Of a stretch of 64,000 nt of DNA, positions 10,009-18,425 are shown in pieces. The notes beneath the pieces were generated by a model. It made no database searches and was not told where the DNA came from. It saw nothing but the letters and a program-made list of their open reading frames with translations. The stretch's first letter is position 1. Every line of letters starts with the position of its first letter. The stretch is from Phytohabitans flavus (lineage in GTDB: Bacteria > Actinomycetota > Actinomycetes > Mycobacteriales > Micromonosporaceae). The position numbers and the translations under genes were made by a program. Location: positions 5,006,001 through 5,070,000 of the forward strand of contig NZ_AP022870.1 in assembly GCF_011764545.1 (NCBI RefSeq), in the 5' to 3' direction.

Positions 10009-11046
10009 ATGGATGACACATTCGACCGCAGGCGGGTACTGGCGATGGGCGGCGCACTGGCGGCCACGCCGCTGCTCGCCACCGGCACACCAGCGCAAGC
10101 CGCGCCCTCCACTAAGGACGGTGTCACGCTCAGGCGCGTCACGTTCACGGCACCGGACGGCGTACGGCTCGTCGGCCACCTGCGCATCCCCACCGGCCGG
10201 CGGGTGCCACGCCCCGCCGTGCTCCTCTCCAACGCGATGACATCGGTCAAGGAACAGTCTGTCCAGACCGGCTACGCGCACGGGCTCGCCGCCGCGGGCT
10301 TCGTCACGCTGGTGTTCGACCAACGGCGCTTCGGCGAGAGCGGCGGCGAGCCTCGCCAGCACGAGGACAACGAGGACCGCCTGACCGACCTACAGGCCGC
10401 GGTCAGCTACCTCATCGGGCAGAAGGCCATTGTGGACTCGGGCCGGATCGGCGCGCTGGGCGTCTCGATCGGCGGCGGGCTCGCGATGAAGCTCACCGCG
10501 GTCGACCCGCGGGTGGGCGCGTTCGTCGCGATCGCGGCCGGCCTGCACGACCCGCAGCGAATCCGCCAACTGTTCGGCGGACCGGACGCCTACGCGGCCG
10601 CCCTCGCCGAGCAGACCGCCGCGCTGGAGCGCTACCACCGGACCGGGAAGATGGAGTACATCCCGATCGTGCGCACTTCCGACGTGCCCGACACCCAGCC
10701 CGTACTGTTCAACAGCGACATCGCGACCGAGTACTACGGCACGGCCCGCGGCGCGGCGGCCCGCTGGCAGAACAGGGCGTCCACGCTGTCCCTGCGTACC
10801 ATCCTCGTGCACGACGTGCGGCACCCCGTCGACCTCGTCGGTCCCCGGGCCGGGCTGCTGGCCGTGGGCGCCCTGGACCGCTCGACGTTGCCTGAGGACC
10901 ACCAAGCGATCTACGACCGACTCACCGGACCGCGCCGGCTGGTGCTGCTGGAGAATGTCGGGCACAACGACCTCTACGACCAACCCCAGCATGTCGGCCG
11001 GGTGGTCGCCGAGGCGGCGACCTGGTTTCGGACCCACCTGCACTGA
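10009..11046 (+). CDS. Tat-exported alpha/beta hydrolase
   Basis: 345 aa. Residues 5-32 are a twin-arginine signal (DRRRVLAMGGALAA ending AQAAP). An alpha/beta-hydrolase domain follows: oxyanion-side strand VLLSNAMTS, FDQRRFGES, nucleophile elbow GVSIGG with Ser153, and a C-terminal His in NVGHNDLYD. Related secreted or cytosolic proteins are esterases or dienelactone-hydrolase-like enzymes; the substrate is unknown. Two GCAATA half-sites 10 bases apart (9959 and 9969) lie upstream, the one-helical-turn spacing typical of AraC-type direct repeats, so the regulator upstream may act here. Confidence 0.85.
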   Translation: MDDTFDRRRVLAMGGALAATPLLATGTPAQAAPSTKDGVTLRRVTFTAPDGVRLVGHLRIPTGRRVPRPAVLLSNAMTSVKEQSVQTGYAHGLAAAGFVTLVFDQRRFGESGGEPRQHEDNEDRLTDLQAAVSYLIGQKAIVDSGRIGALGVSIGGGLAMKLTAVDPRVGAFVAIAAGLHDPQRIRQLFGGPDAYAAALAEQTAALERYHRTGKMEYIPIVRTSDVPDTQPVLFNSDIATEYYGTARGAAARWQNRASTLSLRTILVHDVRHPVDLVGPRAGLLAVGALDRSTLPEDHQAIYDRLTGPRRLVLLENVGHNDLYDQPQHVGRVVAEAATWFRTHLH

Positions 11047-11067
11047 CGCCCGCCGGGCCGGTGGCCG

Positions 11068-11544
11068 TCAGGTGCCGGACGCGGAATCCGGTCGGGGAGT
11101 CAGGCGGATGATCGGTAGTTCTCGGTCGGTCTTGTCCTGGTACTCGGCGAAGCGCGGCGCGGCGGCGGTGATCTGCCGCCACGCCTCCTCGCGTTCGGCA
11201 CCGTTGAGCTGCTCGGCGACCACCGCGACCGTGCGCCCGCCCACCTCGACCTGCGCCCGGTCGGGATGCGCGGCGAGGTTGTGATACCATGCCGGGTTCT
11301 TCGGCGCTCCGGCCGCGGAGGCGACGATCAGCCAGCGGCCGTCGCCGCCCGGAAACCAGCCGACCGGGGTCCGCCGTTCAATCCCGCTCTTGGCGCCAAC
11401 CGTGGTCAGGACCAACGCGTTCATGCCCATGACCTTGCCGCCGCTGCGGCGGATCCGGTTGATGACGAGCTTGTTGAACCACACCAGCAGTTTGCCGCGG
11501 GGCTGGCGGGCGCCTCGAGTACCACTTCCGATGGTGAAGCTCAT
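11068..11544 (-). CDS. deazaflavin (F420)-dependent nitroreductase-family protein
   Basis: 158 aa from the ATG at 11544, chosen because TTGGAGG lies just upstream; an in-frame ATG at 11577 has no such site. The protein matches the small split-barrel DDN family: basic N-terminus, VLTTVGAKSGIERRTPVGWF, then NPAWYHNLAAHP and a VEVGGRTV strand. Members bind F420 and reduce quinones or nitro compounds. The gene is divergent from a MarR gene, with repeated GTTAAC half-sites between them, so it is probably MarR-controlled. Confidence 0.88.
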   Translation of the reverse strand: MSFTIGSGTRGARQPRGKLLVWFNKLVINRIRRSGGKVMGMNALVLTTVGAKSGIERRTPVGWFPGGDGRWLIVASAAGAPKNPAWYHNLAAHPDRAQVEVGGRTVAVVAEQLNGAEREEAWRQITAAAPRFAEYQDKTDRELPIIRLTPRPDSASGT

Positions 11545-11579
11545 CAATGCCTCCAAGATTGAGGGTTGACCGAGCAACA

Positions 11580-11600
11580 GTTAACTCGTTAACGGTTATC
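11580..11600. promoter_or_regulatory. probable MarR operator
   Basis: GTTAACTCGTTAACGGTTATC holds two exact GTTAAC half-sites, each its own complement, 8 bases apart, and a partial third. It lies between the divergent nitroreductase and MarR genes, the usual place for an autoregulated MarR site. Confidence 0.65.
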
Positions 11601-11641
11601 TCCGCAACTGTATCCTGATCAAGCCTGCTAGTCTCGGTCGG

Positions 11642-12091
11642 GTGAAGGTGGGAGGCGCCCGGGAGCTGGCCTGGCTCGAGCTCCACCAGGCCTGCGGGCT
11701 GCTGCGCCAGGCGCTGAGCAGCCGCCTGGAGGCCGAGGCCGGGGTGACCGCGGCCGAGCACGACGTGCTCTGGTTTCTCGCCAACACCCCGGACCGGCGG
11801 CTGATCATGTCCGCCCTCGCCGACCGGATGCTGATGACCCGCGGCGGCGCGACCCGCCTCGTCGACCGGCTGGTCGAGCGTGGCTGGGTCTCCCGCGAGA
11901 CCGACGAGCAGAACCGCCGGCTGACCTACGCCGCGCTGACACCCGACGGTGTCGCCGCCGTCCGCCGTAGCTACCGACTCATACTGGCGGTCCGGCCAGC
12001 GCTCTTCGACGACCGGCTCACCGACACCGACGTGGCCGACCTACGCCGCATCATGGGCAAGTTGCTACGCCGCCTCGACGTGGTGGAGTGA
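11642..12091 (+). CDS. MarR-family transcriptional regulator
   Basis: 149 aa, starting at GTG. A winged helix-turn-helix region spans about residues 30-100 (AEHDVLWFLA, DRRLIMSALADRMLMTRGGATRLVDRLVERGWV) with the typical wing DEQNRRLTYAALT. No ribosome site is visible, and a TAGTCT -10-like box at 11629-11634 lies 7 bases before the GTG, so the transcript may be leaderless. It is divergent from the F420-type reductase, which it probably represses. Confidence 0.9.
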   Translation: MKVGGARELAWLELHQACGLLRQALSSRLEAEAGVTAAEHDVLWFLANTPDRRLIMSALADRMLMTRGGATRLVDRLVERGWVSRETDEQNRRLTYAALTPDGVAAVRRSYRLILAVRPALFDDRLTDTDVADLRRIMGKLLRRLDVVE

Positions 12092-12216
12092 GGGCACCCA
12101 ACCCGGTTGCGAACCTGGATGCTGGCGGCGGCGGGGCCTTCATCAAGGGGTCGCAACCCATGCCGGAGAAGACGCCGAAGGCGGCGATGGCAGGTACCTG
12201 CCCCGGCGGTCGGCCG

Positions 12217-12495
12217 TCAGCGGCGAGGGCGAACCGTCCCAGGCTGCCGTCGTGGGGGTCCGGCGAAGCGGTGTCTGCGCCGCCGAAACGGCAACGATGT
12301 CGGCGACGGTGGCGGCGTCATCTTCACCCACGGTCGCGAGGAAAGGTCATATTCTCCGAACTCGGTCACCCGTCGATACAGAGCGCCGCAACACGAACAG
12401 CGCCCGTACTCGACGATGACACCGCTCGGATGGGCACTGGTCCGTTCGCTGCCGACCAGGCCACCACACTGTGTGCAGGGGTCATCACGATCCAT
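12217..12495 (-). CDS. small putative zinc-binding protein
   Basis: 92 aa from the ATG at 12495. Two cysteine clusters, Cys7/Cys10 (CTQCGG) and Cys33/Cys35/Cys36 (GRCSCCG), are arranged like a zinc ribbon. Between them, AHPSGVIVEYGRC looks like a real conserved core. The last 30 residues are low-complexity Pro/Arg. No good ribosome site is visible and the region also has open frames on the other strand, so gene status is moderate only. Confidence 0.5.
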   Translation of the reverse strand: MDRDDPCTQCGGLVGSERTSAHPSGVIVEYGRCSCCGALYRRVTEFGEYDLSSRPWVKMTPPPSPTSLPFRRRRHRFAGPPRRQPGTVRPRR

Positions 12496-12675
12496 CAGCG
12501 CCAGCGTAGAAGTCCCGCGACGAGTTCGCACCTTGGTTCGATCCTCGGAGCGAGTCGTGCGGGCAGGTCGTGCGGGCGACCGCCGCGCGGCGTACGCTCA
12601 CCGCGGCCCGCCAGCACGCCGTTCGGGCCTTGACTACCCACTCGGGCGTCGCTACGCATAGAAGGTTGCTTATCC

Positions 12676-13173
12676 TTGACAGATGGCCAGACGGCACCGT
12701 TGCGGGTACTGGTTGTGGAAGACGACCCGGGCGACCTCGCCCTCGTGGAGAGTGCCTTCGCCGACCACCTGGCCCCGGTCAGCTTGGACCACGTCGAAGA
12801 CGGGACCGAAGCGCTGGCGTTCCTGCGTCGGGAGGACAGATACGCCGACGCGCCTCGACCAGACCTGATCCTGCTGGATCTGAACATGCCCCGGATGGAC
12901 GGCCGGCAGGTGCTGGCGGTGATCAAATCCGAGGACGACCTCAAAGCCATCCCGGTCGTGGTATTCACCACCTCCGCCACACCCAGCGACATCGACGACA
13001 GCTACACCGCGCACGCGAACGCCTACGTCACCAAACCCATCGACCTCGACGACTTCGAAAGAGTGCTCGCCGAGATCCGAACCTTCTACGGTCACACCGT
13101 CCGCCTCCCGCGACGCCAGCCCGCCCCACCCCAGCACGACAGCAGCCGGACCGAGGCGGACCCGGACTCCTGA
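12676..13173 (+). CDS. single-domain response regulator (Rcp1-like)
   Basis: 165 aa from a TTG start, with AAGG 10-14 bases upstream. A receiver domain fills residues 9-130: acidic pocket Glu15/Asp16/Asp17, phospho-acceptor Asp68 (LLDLNMP), Ser100 and Lys120 (TKPID). There is no output domain; the last 30 residues are a charged, disordered tail. Stand-alone receivers of this kind usually work with a phytochrome or hybrid histidine kinase, none of which is encoded nearby. Confidence 0.88.
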   Translation: MTDGQTAPLRVLVVEDDPGDLALVESAFADHLAPVSLDHVEDGTEALAFLRREDRYADAPRPDLILLDLNMPRMDGRQVLAVIKSEDDLKAIPVVVFTTSATPSDIDDSYTAHANAYVTKPIDLDDFERVLAEIRTFYGHTVRLPRRQPAPPQHDSSRTEADPDS

Positions 13174-13592
13174 GCAACTGGCCCGCGCCAGGGGCTCGTC
13201 AGGCTCCACTCGGACTAGAGACCTTTCAGGGTCGGGATCACATTCGACTTCCTTTGAGATGGATTCTTCCCCGGTCCCCGTCACTTGCAGACCGTATGCT
13301 CCCGCGGGCACCGCGCAGGTCGGCGGCTCGCTGGCGCTCGCCGAGTTCCCCGACCTCCGCTGCCAGGTCCGCGGTCCAAGCCCAAACCCCCAGTAGCGCG
13401 ACCTGTCGAACGGGCCGCGTACACCTCCTCGATCGACGCGGTCGGGTCGGTGTACGCGAGAGATCGTGGTATCGAACCGCCCGTGGAGAGGCAGTTCGAT
13501 ACCACGATCTGCTAGACGGCGTCCGCTGTAGCGTCGATCAGGACAAACCGAGCACCCAACCGCGACATGACGCCGAGGCCATGCTGTCGTGA
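13174..13592. other. intergenic region between convergent genes
   Basis: No supported gene in 419 bases. Its one clear structure is a long inverted repeat at 13461-13510. Confidence 0.6.
13461..13510. repeat. 17-bp inverted repeat, copy 1
   Basis: AGATCGTGGTATCGAAC at 13461-13477 is perfectly complementary to 13494-13510 around a 16-base loop. A second copy with the same stem and loop lengths is at 23907-23956. It lies between the response regulator and lipoprotein genes, which converge, so it could act as a terminator or be a dispersed palindromic element. Confidence 0.85.
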
Positions 13593-14375
13593 TCAGGCTT
13601 TGAGGCGAGCGACGACGTCGGCGGGGGCGTCGATGGTTTCCGCGGCCGGCGGCGGGGTGACGCTGATCGGCTGGCCAAAGTCGGTGTATTGCGCCTTGAT
13701 GTTGCGGGCGCCCGGGACGACGGCCTCCAAGTCGATGTCCAGCAGGGTGAGCTGGCCCCGGTCGTTGACCCGGGCGGTGAACGGCACCGCTTTCGCCCTG
13801 TCGCCCAGCCCTTTCAGCCGGTAGGCGGCCGCGGTCGGCACGTTGGTCAGATCGAGCGTGCCGCGAAAACCACCGGAGCCGTCCCGCTCAGCCGAGACCA
13901 AGCCAGCAAGGAGCTGGCTGGCGCCCGCGGGATCCTTTTCCGGCAAGACATCAAGGTGGGTACCGGACAAGGCCTTGCCGTCCAGGCGCATCCAGCCGTA
14001 CGGAACCCCGGGCATCTGGGCGACCTTCGCGTACATCACGCCATCGGTAAGGACCAACTCCATGCCGACGATAGGCCGGCTGCTGAGCACGGACACGATC
14101 ATGCGCGCCTTGCCGGCTACTGGATCAACATCCCCGTGGACGACCAGGTCGCCCCCCGTCGTGACCCCGATGCCCAACGTCTGCTCGTTGAGCTTGCGGG
14201 CGGCCGCCGTAAGAGCCTGCGCGGCGCTGATCGTCGGCGACGGACTGGCAGACGGCGCAGAGCTCACGCCCGCCACTGGGTCCTTCACCACCTCGGCCGG
14301 TCCCCCGCAGCCGGCGGCCACGCTAAGCGCGAGGGCCAATCCGAACGCGATCCGCACTGCCCCAACACTGCGCAC
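13593..14375 (-). CDS. LppX/LprAFG-like lipoprotein
   Basis: 260 aa from GTG with GGAG seven bases upstream. The signal peptide ends in a lipobox (SVAAGC, Cys23). A Ser/Pro linker precedes a domain that reads like the mycobacterial LppX/LprG fold (DLVVHGDVDPVAGKARM, GVMYAKV, PYGWMRLDG, DIDLEAVVPG). Those proteins carry lipids between the membrane and the outer envelope. It is a single gene, close to but not clearly cotranscribed with the envelope operon upstream. Confidence 0.82.
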   Translation of the reverse strand: MRSVGAVRIAFGLALALSVAAGCGGPAEVVKDPVAGVSSAPSASPSPTISAAQALTAAARKLNEQTLGIGVTTGGDLVVHGDVDPVAGKARMIVSVLSSRPIVGMELVLTDGVMYAKVAQMPGVPYGWMRLDGKALSGTHLDVLPEKDPAGASQLLAGLVSAERDGSGGFRGTLDLTNVPTAAAYRLKGLGDRAKAVPFTARVNDRGQLTLLDIDLEAVVPGARNIKAQYTDFGQPISVTPPPAAETIDAPADVVARLKA

Positions 14376-14508
14376 GCGTCACTCCTGTTCACACCGCCCG
14401 CACTCGCCACAGAACCGGCACAGAGTAGCCGCCGGCCAGACCGCGAGGGCGGCCGGGCAGCGAACGCGATCACGCACTCCTTGATCACGTGAGTGCCGCC
14501 AGGGAGAT

Positions 14509-15369
14509 CTAATGTCCAGCGGCGGCCACCAAATGGCGGCGGGTGCTGGCGAGCCAGATCCCGGTCACCATGACGGCCACAGCGGCCACCTCGATGATGA
14601 TGCGCACCCAGCCGAGAGCGAGCCTCTCCTCGAAGGCGAGTACCCCGATCAGCACGCTGGCGGCCGGGTCGACAAGCGTCAGCGCGGTTAGTGGGGCGGC
14701 CAGTCGCCCGCTCTGGAAGGCGTTAGCGGTGAGCGCCAGGGCGCCGATCGCGACCGGGGCCAGGGCGTAGACGTGCCAGCTGGTCAGTACCGAGATGGGT
14801 TTTTCGCTGAGCATCGTGGTGATCGGTTTCAGCAGGGACGCGAGCATCGCGTAGAACAAGCCGGTGGCGACGCCGAGCACGCCGCCTCGCGCGGCGCCGG
14901 TGGTACGGGTGGAGACGATCAGGCAGATGGTGATCACGGCGCCGACCACCGCCCCGACGCTGAGCCAGGCCCCGGCGGACGGGTCGGTGACGCCCGCTCC
15001 CGGCTGGGCGGTGGCGAGAAAAGTCGCCAGCCCGGCGAGCCCGAGCGCGGCCGCGATCAGGTCACGCGAATGCGGCCGGGTCCGGGACATCGCCGACTCG
15101 ATCGGGATCGCGAAGAACAGGCCACTGGCGAGCAGCGGCTGCACCAGCGCGAGCGGGCCGAAGCGCAGCGCCAGCGCCTGAAGTGCGGTGCCAGCGAGGT
15201 CGGGCATCCAGCCGAAGAGCCACAACGGGCGGTGCAGAAGCGTGATCAGCAGGCGGGGATCGGGGGCCCGCCGGTGTCGCTCCCGTTTCGCCGCCCGTTG
15301 CTGGAGCGCGGAGCTTAACCCAGTGCATATGGCCGAGCCCAACGCGAACAGGGCCGCTATCAGCTGCAC
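14509..15369 (-). CDS. DMT-superfamily permease (EamA/NIPA-like)
   Basis: 286 aa, starting with a hydrophobic helix (LIAALFALGSAICTGLSSALQQRAA) and carrying about nine or ten predicted membrane helices. The pattern GPLALVQPLLASGLFFAIP and, in the second half, LTLVDPAASVLIGVLAFEE is typical of drug/metabolite transporters with two repeated halves. The start overlaps the end of the deacetylase gene by 10 bases, so they are translationally coupled. A role in moving a lipid or envelope precursor fits the neighbours but is inference. Confidence 0.82.
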   Translation of the reverse strand: MQLIAALFALGSAICTGLSSALQQRAAKRERHRRAPDPRLLITLLHRPLWLFGWMPDLAGTALQALALRFGPLALVQPLLASGLFFAIPIESAMSRTRPHSRDLIAAALGLAGLATFLATAQPGAGVTDPSAGAWLSVGAVVGAVITICLIVSTRTTGAARGGVLGVATGLFYAMLASLLKPITTMLSEKPISVLTSWHVYALAPVAIGALALTANAFQSGRLAAPLTALTLVDPAASVLIGVLAFEERLALGWVRIIIEVAAVAVMVTGIWLASTRRHLVAAAGH

Positions 15370-16109
15370 GACGCGACTCCGCGCCAGTGTTCGCCCAGCG
15401 GCCCGACCTGTAGCCCGCGCTCGGCGCAGTGGTCAAGCAGCCGGGGCAGGGCGGCCAGGCCAAACCGCCAGGAGCCGGAGACGAAGGTACAGCCGGAGTC
15501 GTGTAGCAGTACGGTGGCGCCGCCGGTGAGCCCAACGGTCAGCGTGTCGCAGACCGAGCCGGGCGTGGCCGACCGGGTCCACTCCTTGCCCCAGCGAGTC
15601 CACAGCACCGGCGTCAGCTCCAGCTTCCGGGCGGCCAGCAGCGCCGGCAGACTGAGGATGCCGTGCGGCGGGCGGAAAAAGCGCGGCCGGGTGCCGGTCG
15701 TCTCGGCGATCAGCGTCTGCGCCCTGGCCAGCTCGTAGTATGTCGCGGCCGGCCGCTCCAGCAGCAGGTTGCGGTGTGCCCACCCGTGCACCGCCACCTC
15801 GTGGCCGGCGGCCACCAGGTCCCGGCCGAGTTCGGGTCTGCGCTCCAGCATCGAGCCGAGCAGGAAGAACGTCGCGCGTACGCCGCGGGTGCCGAGCGCC
15901 TCGAGGAAGTGTGGTGTCGAGGCCGGGTGGGGCCCGTCGTCGAAGGTGAGCGCCACATGATCGGGATCGCCGAGCCCGGCCAGGCGCGGGAAGAGGCTGA
16001 TCCGCAGCCGGGTCAGTGCGGTGAGTGCCGGCGCGCAGTGCGCCACCGCCGCGAGCCCCGCAGCGGCGGCTAACCTGGCCGCGCCGATGCGGCCAGATAC
16101 GCCGATCAC
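15360..16109 (-). CDS. polysaccharide deacetylase (NodB domain)
   Basis: 249 aa. An N-terminal hydrophobic stretch (about 8-30) may be a signal or anchor. The NodB domain has motif 1 TFDDGPHP with Asp57/Asp58, metal-binding His108 and His112 in VHGWAH, motif 3 RFFRPPHG, and a late LLHDSG motif. Such enzymes remove acetyl groups from N-acetylated glycans. It lies 33 bases after the glycosyltransferase gene and overlaps the permease gene. Confidence 0.9.
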   Translation of the reverse strand: MIGVSGRIGAARLAAAAGLAAVAHCAPALTALTRLRISLFPRLAGLGDPDHVALTFDDGPHPASTPHFLEALGTRGVRATFFLLGSMLERRPELGRDLVAAGHEVAVHGWAHRNLLLERPAATYYELARAQTLIAETTGTRPRFFRPPHGILSLPALLAARKLELTPVLWTRWGKEWTRSATPGSVCDTLTVGLTGGATVLLHDSGCTFVSGSWRFGLAALPRLLDHCAERGLQVGPLGEHWRGVASCS

Positions 16110-16142
16110 TGGGCGGAGTCGGGCGACGAGGACCGCTTGGGC

Positions 16143-17444
16143 TCAACGCTCACGGCTGGCCAGGCCCCTCTTGGCAGCCTCGGCGATCAGGGTCGCCGGG
16201 TCCGCCTCGAAGAGGGCCAGTCCGGCCTCCCGCTGCCGCTCGCCGCGCGCGCCCTCGATGAGCTCCAGGAGAATTGGTCCGAGCGCCTCGCGCCGGCGTA
16301 CCCACGCCACCACGCCCGCCTCCGCCATCGTCGCGGCGTTCACCCTGCCGTGCCCAGGGATCGGGCGGTACGTGGCGACCGGCAGGCCGCAGGCCAAGCC
16401 TTCGAGCGCGGTCAGGCCGCCGGCGTTTTCGACCAGGACGTCCACGGCGTGCATGAGCGAGGCCATGTCCTCCACCCAGCCGAGCGGGTGGCCGAGCTGC
16501 CGCCGCTTCAGGCGCCGGTACATCGCGGTATTGCGGGCGCAGACGACGACCGGGATCGCCACCCCGGTACGGTCGATGTCCTCCGCCGCCGCTATCACGT
16601 CGCCCACACCCCACGATCCGGCCACGAGCAGCGCGAGCCGCCCCTCGGCGGGCAGCCCGAACCGTACCCGCGCCTGCTGCTTCGCCTCGGCCGAGGCCGG
16701 CTGGAACCGCTTCGAGACAAGCCGCCCGGCTACCCGTACGTCCGTGGCGCCGTACCGGTGGGCCTGTGCCCGGGTCGTCTCGTGCACCGCACAGTGGATG
16801 TCCACTCCCGGTGACACCCAGCTCGGGTACACGCCGAAATCGGTGAGGTAAGTGATCAACGGCGCCTCCAGGTGTCCGCGGGCGCGCAGCGGCCCGAGGA
16901 TCTGGCTCGCGATCGGGAAGGTGGACACGACCGCCCGGGTGTCCGGCGGCACAAGTCGCAGGAACTGCCGCCGCAGCGGGCGCAGCATCGACCGCGTAAC
17001 CGACGCGGCGCCGGGGAAGCGCTCGCCGGTGGTGAACAAAACGTCGTAAGTCCACGGCACACTGCTCAGCAAGCCGTGGTAGAGACGCAGGAGCAGCCGC
17101 CCCGATCGCCACGGGAAGACCTCGACGAGATCCCAGCAGTCCACCTGGAAGCCCTGCTCCTGGAGGCGGCGCGTCAGCTCCTGGGTGGCACCTGTGTGCC
17201 CGGCGCCGACCCCCGCGGAGAAGACCACGATCCGGGGGTCCCGCTCACCGTTTTCCGCCCCTTCGAGCGGTGGCCGCCGCGCTTCGCCGCGCTCCGCCGC
17301 GCCGATCGGTCGCTTGCGCGCCGCGCCGGCCGCCGCGCCGGTCGGTGGCATGCGGGCCGCGCTGGCCGCAGCGCCGATCGGTGGGTTGCGCGCCGCGCTT
17401 CGCTGGGCCGCGACGCCACGCATCTCGCACTCGTCGTGGATCAT
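16143..17444 (-). CDS. MGDG-synthase-like glycosyltransferase
   Basis: Up to 434 aa. The catalytic part begins at about residue 70 with VVFSAGVGAGHTGAT, followed by WDLVEVFPW, then YLTDFGVYPSWVSPGVD and a C-terminal GT-B half (LALLVAGSWGVGD, LVENAGGLTALEGLACGLPV). This is the GT28/MGDG-synthase layout that adds a sugar to diacylglycerol at the membrane. The start is uncertain: the frame runs back without a stop into what should be the C-terminus of the epimerase, through a 12-residue repeat linker; the ATG at 17444 is used for convenience. The UDP-sugar could come from the adjacent epimerase. Confidence 0.8.
   Translation of the reverse strand: MIHDECEMRGVAAQRSAARNPPIGAAASAARMPPTGAAAGAARKRPIGAAERGEARRPPLEGAENGERDPRIVVFSAGVGAGHTGATQELTRRLQEQGFQVDCWDLVEVFPWRSGRLLLRLYHGLLSSVPWTYDVLFTTGERFPGAASVTRSMLRPLRRQFLRLVPPDTRAVVSTFPIASQILGPLRARGHLEAPLITYLTDFGVYPSWVSPGVDIHCAVHETTRAQAHRYGATDVRVAGRLVSKRFQPASAEAKQQARVRFGLPAEGRLALLVAGSWGVGDVIAAAEDIDRTGVAIPVVVCARNTAMYRRLKRRQLGHPLGWVEDMASLMHAVDVLVENAGGLTALEGLACGLPVATYRPIPGHGRVNAATMAEAGVVAWVRRREALGPILLELIEGARGERQREAGLALFEADPATLIAEAAKRGLASRER
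17301..17408. repeat. 36-bp tandem repeat in the epimerase-glycosyltransferase junction
   Basis: About three copies of a 36-base unit (17301-17336, 17337-17372, 17373 to about 17408). On the minus strand each encodes a 12-residue unit of the form PPIGAAASAARM. The length keeps frame, giving a flexible Ala/Pro linker. Confidence 0.75.
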
Positions 17445-17506
17445 CTCGGACAGCCCGTACCGGGGTCGCCAGCCGAGCTCGCGCCGGATCTTCTCGATCG
17501 ATCCGA

Positions 17507-18379
17507 TCACCTTCGGGGGTCGCCCGGGCGCCGTCCGCCGTGCAGCTCCACAAAATTGATTCCGGTACTCCGCCGGATCGTGTCCAGCACCTCCCCGACC
17601 GAGTAGCCCACGCCGGACCCCACGTTGTAGACGGCGTCGCCGCCCCCACCCACCAGCGCCTCCACCGCGGCGACGTGTGCCGAGGCCACATCGCGCACGT
17701 GTACGTAGTCCCGGACGCAGGAGCCGTCCGGGGTCGGGTAGTCGTGGCCGAACACGGTCGGGGACTCGCCGCGGGCGACCGCCTCGACGACCAGCGGTAC
17801 CAGGCCGGTGCCCGTACGCCGGCGGGCATCGGCGGGCCTGTCTGCGGCACCGGCCCAGGCCCCGGCGACGTTGAAGTAGCGCAGAATGACGCAGCTCAGG
17901 CTGCCCGCCCGGGCCGCGTCGCCGACGACCCACTCGCTGGCCAGCTTTGTCGCGCCGTAGGGGTTCATCGGCCGCGGTACCGCCTCCTCTTTGATCGTCT
18001 CGGCTTCCTGCGCCCCGTAGACCGCGGCGCTGGAGGAGAGCACGATCCGGCGTACCCCGGCCTCGGCCATCGCCTCCACCAGCGTCAGCGTGCCGGCGAC
18101 GTTCTGCCGGTAGTACGCCAGCGGACGCGCCACCGACTCCGCGACCGACTTCCGCCCGGCGAGGTGGACCACCCCGGTGACCGCGTGCGTGATCAGCGCC
18201 CAGCGGACCGCGGCGGGATCGGTCACCGACGCGCGCACCAGCGGCACCTCTGCCGGCAGCGCGGCGGCGTCGCCGGTGGACAGGTCGTCGAGCACCACCA
18301 CCCGGTGGCGGGCGTCGAGTAGACCCCGCACGACGGCACCGCCGATGTATCCAGCCCCTCCGGTCACCAACCACGCCAC
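17507..18379 (-). CDS. galE: UDP-glucose 4-epimerase-like, C-terminus shifted
   Basis: 290 aa as read. An extended SDR: Rossmann motif TGGAGYIG (6-13), catalytic Ser115-117, Tyr141 and Lys145 (YGATK), then RYFNVAGA, TPDGSCVRDYVHV and YNVGSG, all typical of GalE. The frame ends at RRPGDPRR, but the expected next residues (PPKVIGSIEKIRRELGW) are encoded one frame away directly after the G5 run at 17515-17519 (plus-strand view). One missing base would explain this; the restored epimerase would end near 17430 or be fused to the glycosyltransferase. It is the first gene of the envelope operon. Confidence 0.85.
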   Translation of the reverse strand: MAWLVTGGAGYIGGAVVRGLLDARHRVVVLDDLSTGDAAALPAEVPLVRASVTDPAAVRWALITHAVTGVVHLAGRKSVAESVARPLAYYRQNVAGTLTLVEAMAEAGVRRIVLSSSAAVYGAQEAETIKEEAVPRPMNPYGATKLASEWVVGDAARAGSLSCVILRYFNVAGAWAGAADRPADARRRTGTGLVPLVVEAVARGESPTVFGHDYPTPDGSCVRDYVHVRDVASAHVAAVEALVGGGGDAVYNVGSGVGYSVGEVLDTIRRSTGINFVELHGGRRPGDPRR

Positions 18380-18425
18380 GGCGGCCGATTACCCTCTATG
18401 CCCGATCTAACTCGCGCGGGACGGC

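Noticed and set aside
16143-18374. 743-codon frame as a single natural protein
   Set aside because: Its first 290 codons are a shadow of the epimerase; only the part after the frame break is real.
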